This document shows positions 46,994-55,530 of a DNA stretch of 64,000 bases, one piece after another. Position 1 is the first letter of the stretch; every line of letters starts with the position of its first letter. The stretch comes from JAPORK01 sp026710285 (GTDB lineage: Bacteria; Pseudomonadota; Gammaproteobacteria; Pseudomonadales; Endozoicomonadaceae), in contig OZ241746.1 of NCBI GenBank assembly GCA_965201045.1, positions 3,224,001-3,288,000 of the forward strand, read 5' to 3'. A program made the position numbers and the translations under genes. The notes under the pieces were generated by a model. That model had not been told where the DNA came from and made no database searches. It was given only the letters and a program-made list of their open reading frames with translations.

Positions 46994-49024
46994 ATGGATA
47001 ACAGTCTTAATAATCAAGGCATACCTTTTCATCAACCAAATCAACCAAATCAACCAAATCAAAAAAGTAAAGCTGATAATAAGGCACCGGAAGATCCTGT
47101 AAAAGATTATATAAATGCCATGGGGGCAGAAAAATTAATAAATACTTCTGAGGCCTTATTAAAAAAAATGGGTTCGTTACTTGATAGCTTAATCAAAGCC
47201 AAAGATAAAAATTTTACTGAATGTCAACAAAAAATTACTGAATATCGACACAAAACAGAAAAAGGTCTGAAGGTTGATGATAATAGTTTTTACAAGTTAT
47301 CAGTATTCTATATGGGCAAAAAAATTGATTTAACACCTCCAGAAGAAAAAATGTCGATGGAAGAACTTATAAGTTATTTATCCTCAACGGAAACCGTATT
47401 AAGGACTTATGTTCAAAGTAAGTCAAAAAATAATGTTCATAATGCGGCGGAGGCAGCAGGAAAAAATTTATTGGAATCTAAAGAGATGAACTTTACGCGA
47501 GATCAGAAGAAAGATATTGAGAAAAAGATTGAGGAATCGGTTATCAATATTGAATTTGGTTATAATGATGAGGATAATCCGCAGAGGAAACTGCATTTAA
47601 AACACGTAGGGCCTCAATGTGAGGATATGAGAGACTTTCTGAAAACATCAACCGATCCAGAACGTTCGCAAGCTATCTTGCAGCAACAAGAACAAGCAAT
47701 ACGAAATGGGTTGTCAGGAATAAATTCGGATGCTGATCAGACAAGTGTATTGAGGGCATATTACTCTGACAGTCCTTCACAAAAAGCCGCTAGTGTAGGA
47801 GAAGAAGCAGAAACAATCCAGAATGATTCAGTTGAAACAGTTATTAGTACAGATGAATTCGGTAAAAAAAAGACAACCATGGGTCTGATCAGGCAATTTT
47901 TCAATTGGCTAAAATCATCATCTTCAAAAGAAGATAAGTTGCGTGCCCGTTTAGGAAATATAATAGAAAAGATACTGGATGAAAAAGAAGTAACGAAAAA
48001 AGAGATTAAATTTTTGAAAAAACCTGATACAGAAAAAAAATGCCTGAAATACCTTGAAATTTTCTTTATCAAAGAAAACATTTCAAAAGAAATGTGTGCA
48101 GAAGTCAGGAACGAGTTAACTCAAATGATAAAAAACTGCACAGAACCAGTAAAAATAACCAAAAAAGATTATGGAAATGAGTCTGAATTTCAGAATACAG
48201 CACTCAGTCACATAGAACTTATAATGGGACCGAGTATTAATATGCGTGGTGTAAAGGAAAACGCAATTATTGTCAGCGTTCCCAGAACACTCAAGCTCAA
48301 TGGCATGTCTAAGGGGTGGACTGGTGGAATACGTCAACTGAGTGGTCAAGATTTGGGTGCTCGTGGTAGGGGTATGAAGGATGCGAATAAGATGGATGAT
48401 CGTAATGAGTTAGTAAGGCAGAAGCGTGCTGATAAAGGTCTGAGTGAACATCTACAAAGTACTGATGTAGTTGCCATACCAGCATCGGGTTTTCTTGAGA
48501 AACAAGGCGTTAATTATATAATAGAAACAGCAGAACTAGACAAAGCATTGCATACAAAACGGGATACTCCATCGGATGAGCATATAAAAGAAATACATAA
48601 AACACATTTGAATTCACTGGAAATGGCGCTTAACATAAAAGACAAGGCCGTAGCAAATGATGAGTGGAAAGAAGATGTTCCTTTTACAGTTGCTTTTCAT
48701 ATTCCCGATCAAATACAATCTGGTCTGACAAAATCAGCCTATACAGAGGTATTAGCAGTAGTCTTAGATGATTTTGAAAAAGAACATCCTGGTCATAACC
48801 TGGAGTATAAATTTTATGTCAAGGACAGAGAAGAAAAAATACGGGAAAGCGTACAAAATACCTTAGAGAAATACTTTTTGTCAGAATCAAAAAAACAAAA
48901 GAGTAATGAAAGTAAGGAAGGGGGAGAGTACGTTGATTTATCTATACCTCCCTCTGAAGAGCATACTCTTATACACAAATATTTACAGCATATATTAATA
49001 TATGGAGTGGAGAATACTCTGTAA
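46994..49024 (+). CDS. Macro-like effector array protein 1 (C-terminus replaced by IS4 end)
   Basis: 676 residues. GAGGG lies 7 nt before the ATG. Residues 12-24 hold a PNQ repeat. Residues 30-240 are the array N-terminal domain (FYKLSVFYMGKKIDLTPPEE). A lysine-rich linker (SSSSKEDKLRARLGN) follows, and residues about 390-625 form the most divergent macro-like domain: HIELIMGPSINMRGVKENAI, GGIRQLSGQDLG, LQSTDVVAIPASGFLEKQG, PFTVAFHIPD. The NAAN-type binding residues are absent. The IS4 element enters after SIPPSEE. The uninterrupted gene would end SEA-stop; now 20 IS-encoded residues (HTLIHKYLQHILIYGVENTL) finish it. Function unknown; an effector is inferred. Confidence 0.65.
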   Translation: MDNSLNNQGIPFHQPNQPNQPNQKSKADNKAPEDPVKDYINAMGAEKLINTSEALLKKMGSLLDSLIKAKDKNFTECQQKITEYRHKTEKGLKVDDNSFYKLSVFYMGKKIDLTPPEEKMSMEELISYLSSTETVLRTYVQSKSKNNVHNAAEAAGKNLLESKEMNFTRDQKKDIEKKIEESVINIEFGYNDEDNPQRKLHLKHVGPQCEDMRDFLKTSTDPERSQAILQQQEQAIRNGLSGINSDADQTSVLRAYYSDSPSQKAASVGEEAETIQNDSVETVISTDEFGKKKTTMGLIRQFFNWLKSSSSKEDKLRARLGNIIEKILDEKEVTKKEIKFLKKPDTEKKCLKYLEIFFIKENISKEMCAEVRNELTQMIKNCTEPVKITKKDYGNESEFQNTALSHIELIMGPSINMRGVKENAIIVSVPRTLKLNGMSKGWTGGIRQLSGQDLGARGRGMKDANKMDDRNELVRQKRADKGLSEHLQSTDVVAIPASGFLEKQGVNYIIETAELDKALHTKRDTPSDEHIKEIHKTHLNSLEMALNIKDKAVANDEWKEDVPFTVAFHIPDQIQSGLTKSAYTEVLAVVLDDFEKEHPGHNLEYKFYVKDREEKIRESVQNTLEKYFLSESKKQKSNESKEGGEYVDLSIPPSEEHTLIHKYLQHILIYGVENTL

Positions 49025-50468
49025 ATAACAAACGTATGAGGCATAACAGATGAATTGGTGTGAAGAGGAGCTAAAAGATATCGATTTGGGAGATAAGCGG
49101 TTGGATAAACGTTGTATACAATTGTTATCTTCCTTTAGCAATCAACCAGACAAAAGCATTCCTGCAAATTGTCGTACGTGGAGTGAAACAATCGCAGCTT
49201 ACCGATTTTTGTCTAATGATAAGGTTACGCCAAAGAAAATAATGGCTCCCCACCTCTCTTCATTAAAAAAAAGGGCAAAAGCAGAAAAAGTTATTCTAGC
49301 TATTCAGGATACTTCAGAACTTAACTACTCAAACCATAGTGCTATGGAAGGTATTGGACCATTATCCAGAGAAAAGCACAGAGGCTTGTTAATTCATCCG
49401 ACTCTGTTGTTTACGCCTGATAAATTGTGCCTGGGTATATTAGACATATTCAAATGGCACAGGGATTATTTAAAGGGAGAAGAAAAGAAAGGTTTGCATT
49501 ACAATTTACCTATAGAACAAAAAGAAAGTAACAGATGGTTAGAAAGTTATCGTAAAACTCAGGAAATTACTGATGAATTTCCTGAGAGTACAGTGATTAA
49601 TATTGCAGACAGGGAAGGAGATATTTATGAAATTTTTCTGGAACATGATGAAACGCAATCAAAAAATAAATGTGAATATTTGATCCGTGCTTGCCAGAAC
49701 AGGTGCGTAATGCCTGTTGCAGATGATGTTCCTGGTAAATTACAGGAACAGGTAAGTGCTACTCCTGTGTTAGGTGAACTGAAATTTCAAACACCTTCAG
49801 GTCGTGGCAAAAAAAGCAGAACAGTCCGACAATCCGTCCAGACAACAGAGTTAATATTACAACCACCGAAATCCAGGCGACCACGAACAAAGATGCCAAC
49901 AGTTAAAGTTACGGCAATATTAGCAAAAGAAATTGATGTGCCTACCGAAGAAGAACCTGTTACCTGGTTATTGCTTACCAGCTTAAAAATAAAAAATTTC
50001 ACACAAGCTGTTCAGGTGATTGATTATTATCTTTGCAGATGGCAGATTGAATTATTTTTTAAAATATTAAAAAGTGGCTGTACGATTGAAGAAATGCACC
50101 TGAAAAAAGAAGACAGTATTAATGCATATTTAGTGTTCTATATGATTATTAGCTGGCGCATACTATTTTTAACTATGTTAGGTCGTAGCACCGGTGAAAT
50201 CAGCTGTAATGCAGTTTTTGAAGAATATGAATGGCAGGCAATCTATGTTTTTGCAAAACGTAAATCCCCTCCGGAAAAGCCTCCACCATTAAAAGAGATT
50301 ATTATAATCATTGCAAGTTTGGGGGGCTTTTTAAATAGAAAGCAAGATGGTTATCCTGGTCCAAAAGTTATGTGGATAGGATTGCAACGATCCATTGATA
50401 TTATTACTGCCTGGAATATATTTAATGAGAGTCAGGGTTATGAATAAATATTTGTGTATAAGAGTATG
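48962..50468 (+). mobile_element. IS4-family insertion sequence
   Basis: A 1507-bp element with terminal inverted repeats CATACTCTTATACACAAATA and its complement. It is flanked by the 10-bp target duplication CTCTGAAGAG at 48952-48961 and 50469-50478. The duplication length fits IS4. The left end is translated as part of the interrupted upstream gene. Confidence 0.92.
49050..50447 (+). CDS. IS4-family transposase
   Basis: 465 residues, complete. The Tn5-like N-terminal start is MNWCEEELKDIDLGDKRLDK. The catalytic core has IQDTSELNYSNH (first Asp), NIADREGDIYEIF (second Asp) and the Y-R-E-K signature in YYLCRWQIELFFKILKSGC, with Glu. GAGG lies 8 nt before the ATG. No frameshift; likely functional. 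Confidence 0.92.
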   Translation: MNWCEEELKDIDLGDKRLDKRCIQLLSSFSNQPDKSIPANCRTWSETIAAYRFLSNDKVTPKKIMAPHLSSLKKRAKAEKVILAIQDTSELNYSNHSAMEGIGPLSREKHRGLLIHPTLLFTPDKLCLGILDIFKWHRDYLKGEEKKGLHYNLPIEQKESNRWLESYRKTQEITDEFPESTVINIADREGDIYEIFLEHDETQSKNKCEYLIRACQNRCVMPVADDVPGKLQEQVSATPVLGELKFQTPSGRGKKSRTVRQSVQTTELILQPPKSRRPRTKMPTVKVTAILAKEIDVPTEEEPVTWLLLTSLKIKNFTQAVQVIDYYLCRWQIELFFKILKSGCTIEEMHLKKEDSINAYLVFYMIISWRILFLTMLGRSTGEISCNAVFEEYEWQAIYVFAKRKSPPEKPPPLKEIIIIIASLGGFLNRKQDGYPGPKVMWIGLQRSIDIITAWNIFNESQGYE

Positions 50469-50478
50469 CTCTGAAGAG

Positions 50479-50784
50479 TCGGAGGCATAAAACATTTGAC
50501 ATGGCAATCTGAAAGTAACTGGTCTGTTTGAAGTGTATATTCCAGCCGAAAAAGTAACATAATTATAGCTGGAAGCTATATGTAAAAATACTCAAAATAA
50601 TTTGAGTCGTATAAATTGTAAAATTAGATTGAATGAGCCCAAATTAACAACAGAGTAAAAGAGTATCATAGTGATATTAATTGTAAATAATTTATCTTTT
50701 AATAAAAACTGACTATGTACAAGTAACTGTATTTTTTTATTTAATTGCTAATAGTTTTTATTGCTTATGAGGAGAATTAAAGTA
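50479..50784. other. Original downstream end of array gene 1 and leader of array gene 2
   Basis: The first bases (TCGGAGGCATAA) are the displaced last codons and stop of array gene 1. The rest holds the block GTGATATTAATTGTAAATAA shared with the leader of gene 1. No gene was seen. Confidence 0.6.
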
Positions 50785-52743
50785 ATGGACAGCATTAAAG
50801 GTTCACTGAACCCGTTAAATAAAGATTCTTTTAATGAGTCATCTCATGGACGTACGACGCTAGTAGATAGAGCAAAAAGATTTATAAATGCTAAGGCCGA
50901 AGAAAAAGTAGTGAGGTCTCATGAGTCTTTATCACAAGAAATTGATTCGTTGCTAGAGTTAAGTAAAGATGAAAAAGCTTTTGCAGAATATAAAAAAAGT
51001 GCAGCAAACCTGAAGCTACCAGATGGTTTTTATCGGTTATCAATATCCAAAGGTAAGGTCAAAACCACTTTAATTCCTCCTGAAACAAAAATGACAGCAG
51101 AGATATTTAAAAATCACTTAGGAAGTATAAAGGAAGCATTAAATAGTTATTGTGAAAGTAAGGCACCAGATGAGGTTTTTAAACAAGCAAAGGAAGCAGA
51201 GGAACGGCTGTTTGAATCTGGAGAATACAAATTCACAGATGATGAAAAAGAAAAAATTAAACAACGTTTTAACGAATTGACTATTCAGATTAAATTTTCT
51301 TATGGTGAAGATAATAAAATGCGTGTGGATAGTATAGGTGCTGAATGTAGTAATATTAATACTTTCCTGCAAAAAACAGCCACCGGAATAGATCATCAGG
51401 CTGCCCGGGATCAAGAGCAACAAGCCAAGGAAGAGTTGTTAGACAAAATGGGGGAAACACAACCTCATCAGATAGATCAACGAGAAGTACGGCAAAATGA
51501 TCATATGGAAGCAGAGAATGAGGTTTTCGAAAATGCATCGAATCAGGTCTTTGAACTAGATCAATTAGGAACGTGTGATGATGCAGAAGGATGGACGACA
51601 GGTTCTGATACATATTCACATCAATCCGGTGGCGATCAGGTAGCAAAAAAAAACACGACAGAAAATGTACAGCAACTTGATATGTCGGTGGAACCATCTG
51701 AAGTTAATGAAAATCCTAAAAAAAGGAAAATCAGAAAGTTTGCTAACTGGCTAAAATCAAATTCATCAAAAGACAAAACCACGGGTTTTGCTTTAGAAAG
51801 TTTGGTGGAGGGAGAACAGACATCAAAAAATGCCGGAATTTTGGAAAAAATCGGTATAAAATCAATCATACACAAATTTAAAGAGTATCTGAGCTCATTG
51901 AAAGGAAAATCCACAAGGCGTGATCATGATGATAAATTATGTGTATATCTGGAAGAACTCGTAGAAAGTAAAGCAAGTGAAGCAAGTGAGATAACTTATG
52001 GAAAAGACTCTCGGTTTAAAGCAACGGCATTATCCAACGTAACTCTTGTTAAGGGGGATGTACCTGTTGAGTCACTTGGAGCAGATGCAATTATTATTTT
52101 TGGTGTATCTCACGACCTTAAAAACAGGAATATAGATCCGAAATGGGCTACTCAGGTGCGTCAACTGAGTGGACCTGATCCTAATAGCAATTCAGGTGAG
52201 ACGATGATAGATCGTTTGTATGAGAAGAAAAGAGAGGAACTTAACGATAGAAAATTAGAAGATGGTGAGCCATGCATAATATCAGCAACGGATAAGCTAA
52301 AAGAACATGGAATTCAAAGCATAATACCAACAGCAAAAATAAAAGAAGTGACTCATGAGGAGCGGAAAATCTTAGAAAAGAACTCAGAATGGATATCAGC
52401 TGTAGCAAGGAATGAAACAGTTACAGAGGAGATAAATGATTCTAAAAAAATAGTAGTAAATAAGACAAGCAAACTATACAACACATATGTGAATGCCTTT
52501 AAAGAGGCAAAACAAAACGGTAACAAAGTAGTTGCCTTTAAGGAATTTGGTGAACAGGCTGGTTACCCAAGAGAAGTTGCTTTAATCACATTGGCAGAAG
52601 CTTTGCGTGATTTTGAAGAGTCTGACCGGAATCATGGTATAACCTTTAAGCTCTGCCTAAATGACACCAAAGACAGCGTATTTTCCGATGTAAAAAATAA
52701 ATTAGAGCAATTCTTTATGCCGACTGATAAGGATGCTCATTAG
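50785..52743 (+). CDS. Macro-like effector array protein 2
   Basis: From the ATG at 50785 (AGGAG 10 nt upstream) 652 residues; a TTG start gives eight more. Residues 20-215 are the shared N-terminal domain (GFYRLSISKGKVKTTLIPPE; AKEAEERLFESGEYKFTDDE). An acidic linker follows. Residues about 400-652 form a macro-like domain: SNVTLVKGDVPVESLGADAI (compare the GDIT..DAIV start), WATQVRQLSGPDPN, EDGEPCIISATDKLKEHGIQ, VVAFKEFGEQAGYPREVALI (compare AFPaIgTGxyGyP). The binding Asn of NAAN is replaced (FGVS). No signal peptide or membrane segment. The fold is inferred from motif order; catalysis is doubtful. Confidence 0.65.
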   Translation: MDSIKGSLNPLNKDSFNESSHGRTTLVDRAKRFINAKAEEKVVRSHESLSQEIDSLLELSKDEKAFAEYKKSAANLKLPDGFYRLSISKGKVKTTLIPPETKMTAEIFKNHLGSIKEALNSYCESKAPDEVFKQAKEAEERLFESGEYKFTDDEKEKIKQRFNELTIQIKFSYGEDNKMRVDSIGAECSNINTFLQKTATGIDHQAARDQEQQAKEELLDKMGETQPHQIDQREVRQNDHMEAENEVFENASNQVFELDQLGTCDDAEGWTTGSDTYSHQSGGDQVAKKNTTENVQQLDMSVEPSEVNENPKKRKIRKFANWLKSNSSKDKTTGFALESLVEGEQTSKNAGILEKIGIKSIIHKFKEYLSSLKGKSTRRDHDDKLCVYLEELVESKASEASEITYGKDSRFKATALSNVTLVKGDVPVESLGADAIIIFGVSHDLKNRNIDPKWATQVRQLSGPDPNSNSGETMIDRLYEKKREELNDRKLEDGEPCIISATDKLKEHGIQSIIPTAKIKEVTHEERKILEKNSEWISAVARNETVTEEINDSKKIVVNKTSKLYNTYVNAFKEAKQNGNKVVAFKEFGEQAGYPREVALITLAEALRDFEESDRNHGITFKLCLNDTKDSVFSDVKNKLEQFFMPTDKDAH

Positions 52744-53034
52744 TCTTTTGCTGATCCTGAAGTTGATCAGATTTTTGAGTTTGTTGGTATGAAGGAATTG
52801 TAGCAAAATTAGAAAATGTTTCTTAACCGGGTTGTTATAAAAAGGTTGATTATATGATACGATTGACTTATAAATGTTGTTAATTGTTGCCGCTAAAAGA
52901 ATAAATTCCTTTTAAATAAATTGTAAATAATATCCGTACTGTTGTTTTTAAATGAATGTTAATATCAAATAACTACATTGTTTTTTTCATTTAGCGACCT
53001 GTTTATTTTTTATAAATTGATGGAGGACGGCCTG
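52741..53034 (+). repeat. Duplicated intergenic block, copy 1
   Basis: Almost identical to 55237-55530, from the stop codon through the leader to the start of the next gene. It contains CCTTTTAAATAAATTGTAAA and the ribosome site GGAGG. The match shows that array gene 3 or 4 arose by duplication of a gene plus its leader. Confidence 0.9.
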
Positions 53035-55239
53035 ATGGCTCTTGACAATCTTTCAGGCGCAGGTGCAGCGCAAAGAACCATACCATTAAACATTAATAAA
53101 TCCTCAGATTTATCTAAAGACTCACTGGCAACTCGTGCAGAAAAATTTGCACATGTTATGGCTGAATATAAATTAGCAAAAAATCACCAGGAGTTATCAC
53201 AACAAATTGGTTCTTTACTAAATGAGATTAAGGAAGAATCTTTTGAAGAGTATAAAGGCAGAAAAGAAAACATAAAGTTTAATGATAATGAGTTCCAATT
53301 GTCAGTATTTGAAGATAAGAAAAAAATAACATTAATACCTCCTGGTGAAAAAGTAAGTTTTACTAAATTTAATAACACTTTATTAAAATTACGACAATCA
53401 TTAGATGATCATTATAAAGATGGTAGTAAAGAGAATGAAGTTGCTAAAAGTTTAGAGCAAGCAAAAGAGGATCTATTTAGCCGTAATGAGTTTACAGGTG
53501 AGAAGAAAGAAGAGATTATATCGAAGTGTAAAAAAGGAAGTGTCTATATTAACTTTTCTGATCAAAATAAACAAAATGAGATGGGTATTAAAGATATAGA
53601 ATCTTCAATTAATGCTGAGAATTTACTAAGCAATGAAATATCCGATAAAAGAGATTCTGAGAAAGTTAAGGAGCACAACGATAGGGCTAAGCGGGAGGTC
53701 TTAAACAGATCCGTCCAGAAGCCAGATGGGGAAACTCCTACAAAAAAAGCAGCGGAAGAAATATTACTTTCATCAAAGGTTACATCCAACGTAACTCTTG
53801 TTAAGGGGGAGGTACCTGTTGAGTCACTTGGAGCAGATGCAATTATTATTTTTGGTGTATCTCACGACCTTAAAAACAGGAATATAGATCCGGAATGGGC
53901 TGATCAGGTGCGTCAACTGAGTGGATCTGGTCCTGATCGCAATTCAGGTGAGACGATGATAGATTGTTTGTATGAGAAGAAAATAAAGGAACTTAACGGT
54001 AGAAAATTAGAAGATGGTGAGTCATGCATAATATCAGCAACGAATAAGCTAAGAGAACATGGAATTGAAAGCATAATACCAACAGCAGAAATAAAAAAAG
54101 TGACTGCTTTTGAGCGGAAAATCTTAGAAAAGAACTTAGAATGGATATCAGCTGCACCAAGGAATGAAAAAGTTACAGAGGAGATAAATCCTCATGAAAA
54201 AAAAATAGTATTAGATAAGACAAGCAAACTATACAACACATATTTTAATGCCTTTGAAAAGGCAAAACAAAACGGTAACAAAGTAGTTGCCTTTAAGGAA
54301 CTTGGTGAACAGTCTGGTTATCCAAGAGAAGTTGCTTTAATCACATTGGCAGAAGTTTTGCGTAATTTTAAAAGGCTTAACCCGAAGCATGGTATAACCT
54401 TTAAGCTCTGCCCAAATGACACCGAAGACAGCGTATTTTACGATGTAAAAAATAAAGTAGAGCAATTCTTTGAAGTAAGTGAGATAACTTATGGAAAAGA
54501 CCCTCGCTTTAAAGCAACGGCATTATCCAACGTAACTCTTGTTAAGGGGGAGGTACCTGTTGAGTCACTTGAAGCAGATGCAATTATTATTTTTGGTGTA
54601 TCTCACGACCTTAAAAACAGGAATATATATCCGGAATGGGCTGCTAAGGTGCATCAACTGAGTAGACCTGATCCTGATCGCAATTCAGGTGAGACGATGA
54701 TAGATCGTTTGTATGAGAAGAAAATAGAGGAATTTAACGGTAGAAAATTAGAAGATGGTGAGCCATACATAGTATCAGCAACGGATAAGCTAAGAGAACA
54801 TGGAATTGAAAGCATAATACCAACAGCAGAAATAAAAAAAGTGACTGCTTTTGAGCGGAACATCTTAGAAAAGAACTTAGAATGGATATCAGCTGCAGCA
54901 AGGAACGAAAAATTTACAGAGAAGATAAATTCTTCTGAAAGAGCAATAGTATTAGATAAGACAAGCAAACTATACAACACATATTTGAATGCCTTTAACG
55001 AGGCAAAACAAAACGGTAACAAAGTAGTTGCCTTTAAGGAATTTGGTGAACAGTCTGGTTATCCAAGAGAAGTTGCTTTAATCACATTGGCAGAAGTTTT
55101 GCGTGATTTTGAAAGGTTTAACCCGAATCATGGTATAACCTTTAAGCTCTGCCCAAATGACACCAAAGACAGCGTATTTTCCGATGTAAAAAATAAATTA
55201 GAGCAATTCTTTATGCCGACTGATAAGGATGCTCATTAG
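53035..55239 (+). CDS. Macro-like effector array protein 3, with two tandem macro-like domains
   Basis: The ATG at 53035 has GGAGG 8 nt upstream, giving 734 residues; in-frame starts at 53020 (ATG) and 52978 (TTG) are less likely. Residues 20-215 are the shared N-terminal domain (FQLSVFEDKKKITLIPPGEK). Two near-identical macro-like domains follow, about 247-480 and 485-734, each beginning NVTLVKGEVPVESL and including VVAFKEFGEQSGYPREVALI or VVAFKELGEQSGYPREVALI. The second ends FFMPTDKDAH exactly like protein 2. The block is duplicated at DNA level. The binding-loop Asn is absent in both. Tandem macro domains occur in host-directed proteins and PARP-related proteins; role unknown here. Confidence 0.65.
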   Translation: MALDNLSGAGAAQRTIPLNINKSSDLSKDSLATRAEKFAHVMAEYKLAKNHQELSQQIGSLLNEIKEESFEEYKGRKENIKFNDNEFQLSVFEDKKKITLIPPGEKVSFTKFNNTLLKLRQSLDDHYKDGSKENEVAKSLEQAKEDLFSRNEFTGEKKEEIISKCKKGSVYINFSDQNKQNEMGIKDIESSINAENLLSNEISDKRDSEKVKEHNDRAKREVLNRSVQKPDGETPTKKAAEEILLSSKVTSNVTLVKGEVPVESLGADAIIIFGVSHDLKNRNIDPEWADQVRQLSGSGPDRNSGETMIDCLYEKKIKELNGRKLEDGESCIISATNKLREHGIESIIPTAEIKKVTAFERKILEKNLEWISAAPRNEKVTEEINPHEKKIVLDKTSKLYNTYFNAFEKAKQNGNKVVAFKELGEQSGYPREVALITLAEVLRNFKRLNPKHGITFKLCPNDTEDSVFYDVKNKVEQFFEVSEITYGKDPRFKATALSNVTLVKGEVPVESLEADAIIIFGVSHDLKNRNIYPEWAAKVHQLSRPDPDRNSGETMIDRLYEKKIEEFNGRKLEDGEPYIVSATDKLREHGIESIIPTAEIKKVTAFERNILEKNLEWISAAARNEKFTEKINSSERAIVLDKTSKLYNTYLNAFNEAKQNGNKVVAFKEFGEQSGYPREVALITLAEVLRDFERFNPNHGITFKLCPNDTKDSVFSDVKNKLEQFFMPTDKDAH

Positions 55240-55530
55240 TCTTTTGCTAATCCTGAAGTTGATCAGATTTTTGAGTTTGTTGGTATGAAGGAATTGTAGC
55301 AAAATTAGAAAATGTTTCTTAACCGGGTTGTTATAAAAAGGTTGATTATATGATACGATTGACTTATAAATATTGTTAATTTTTGCCGCTAAAAGAATAA
55401 ATTCCTTTTAAATAAATTGTAAATAATATCCGTACTGTTGTTTTTAAATGAATGTTAATATCAAATAACTACATTGTTTTTTTCATTTAGCGACCTGTTT
55501 ATTTTTTATAAATTGATGGAGGACGGTCTG
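55237..55530 (+). repeat. Duplicated intergenic block, copy 2
   Basis: Near-identical to 52741-53034, with only a few substitutions over about 290 bp. See copy 1. It provides the leader of array gene 4. Confidence 0.9.
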
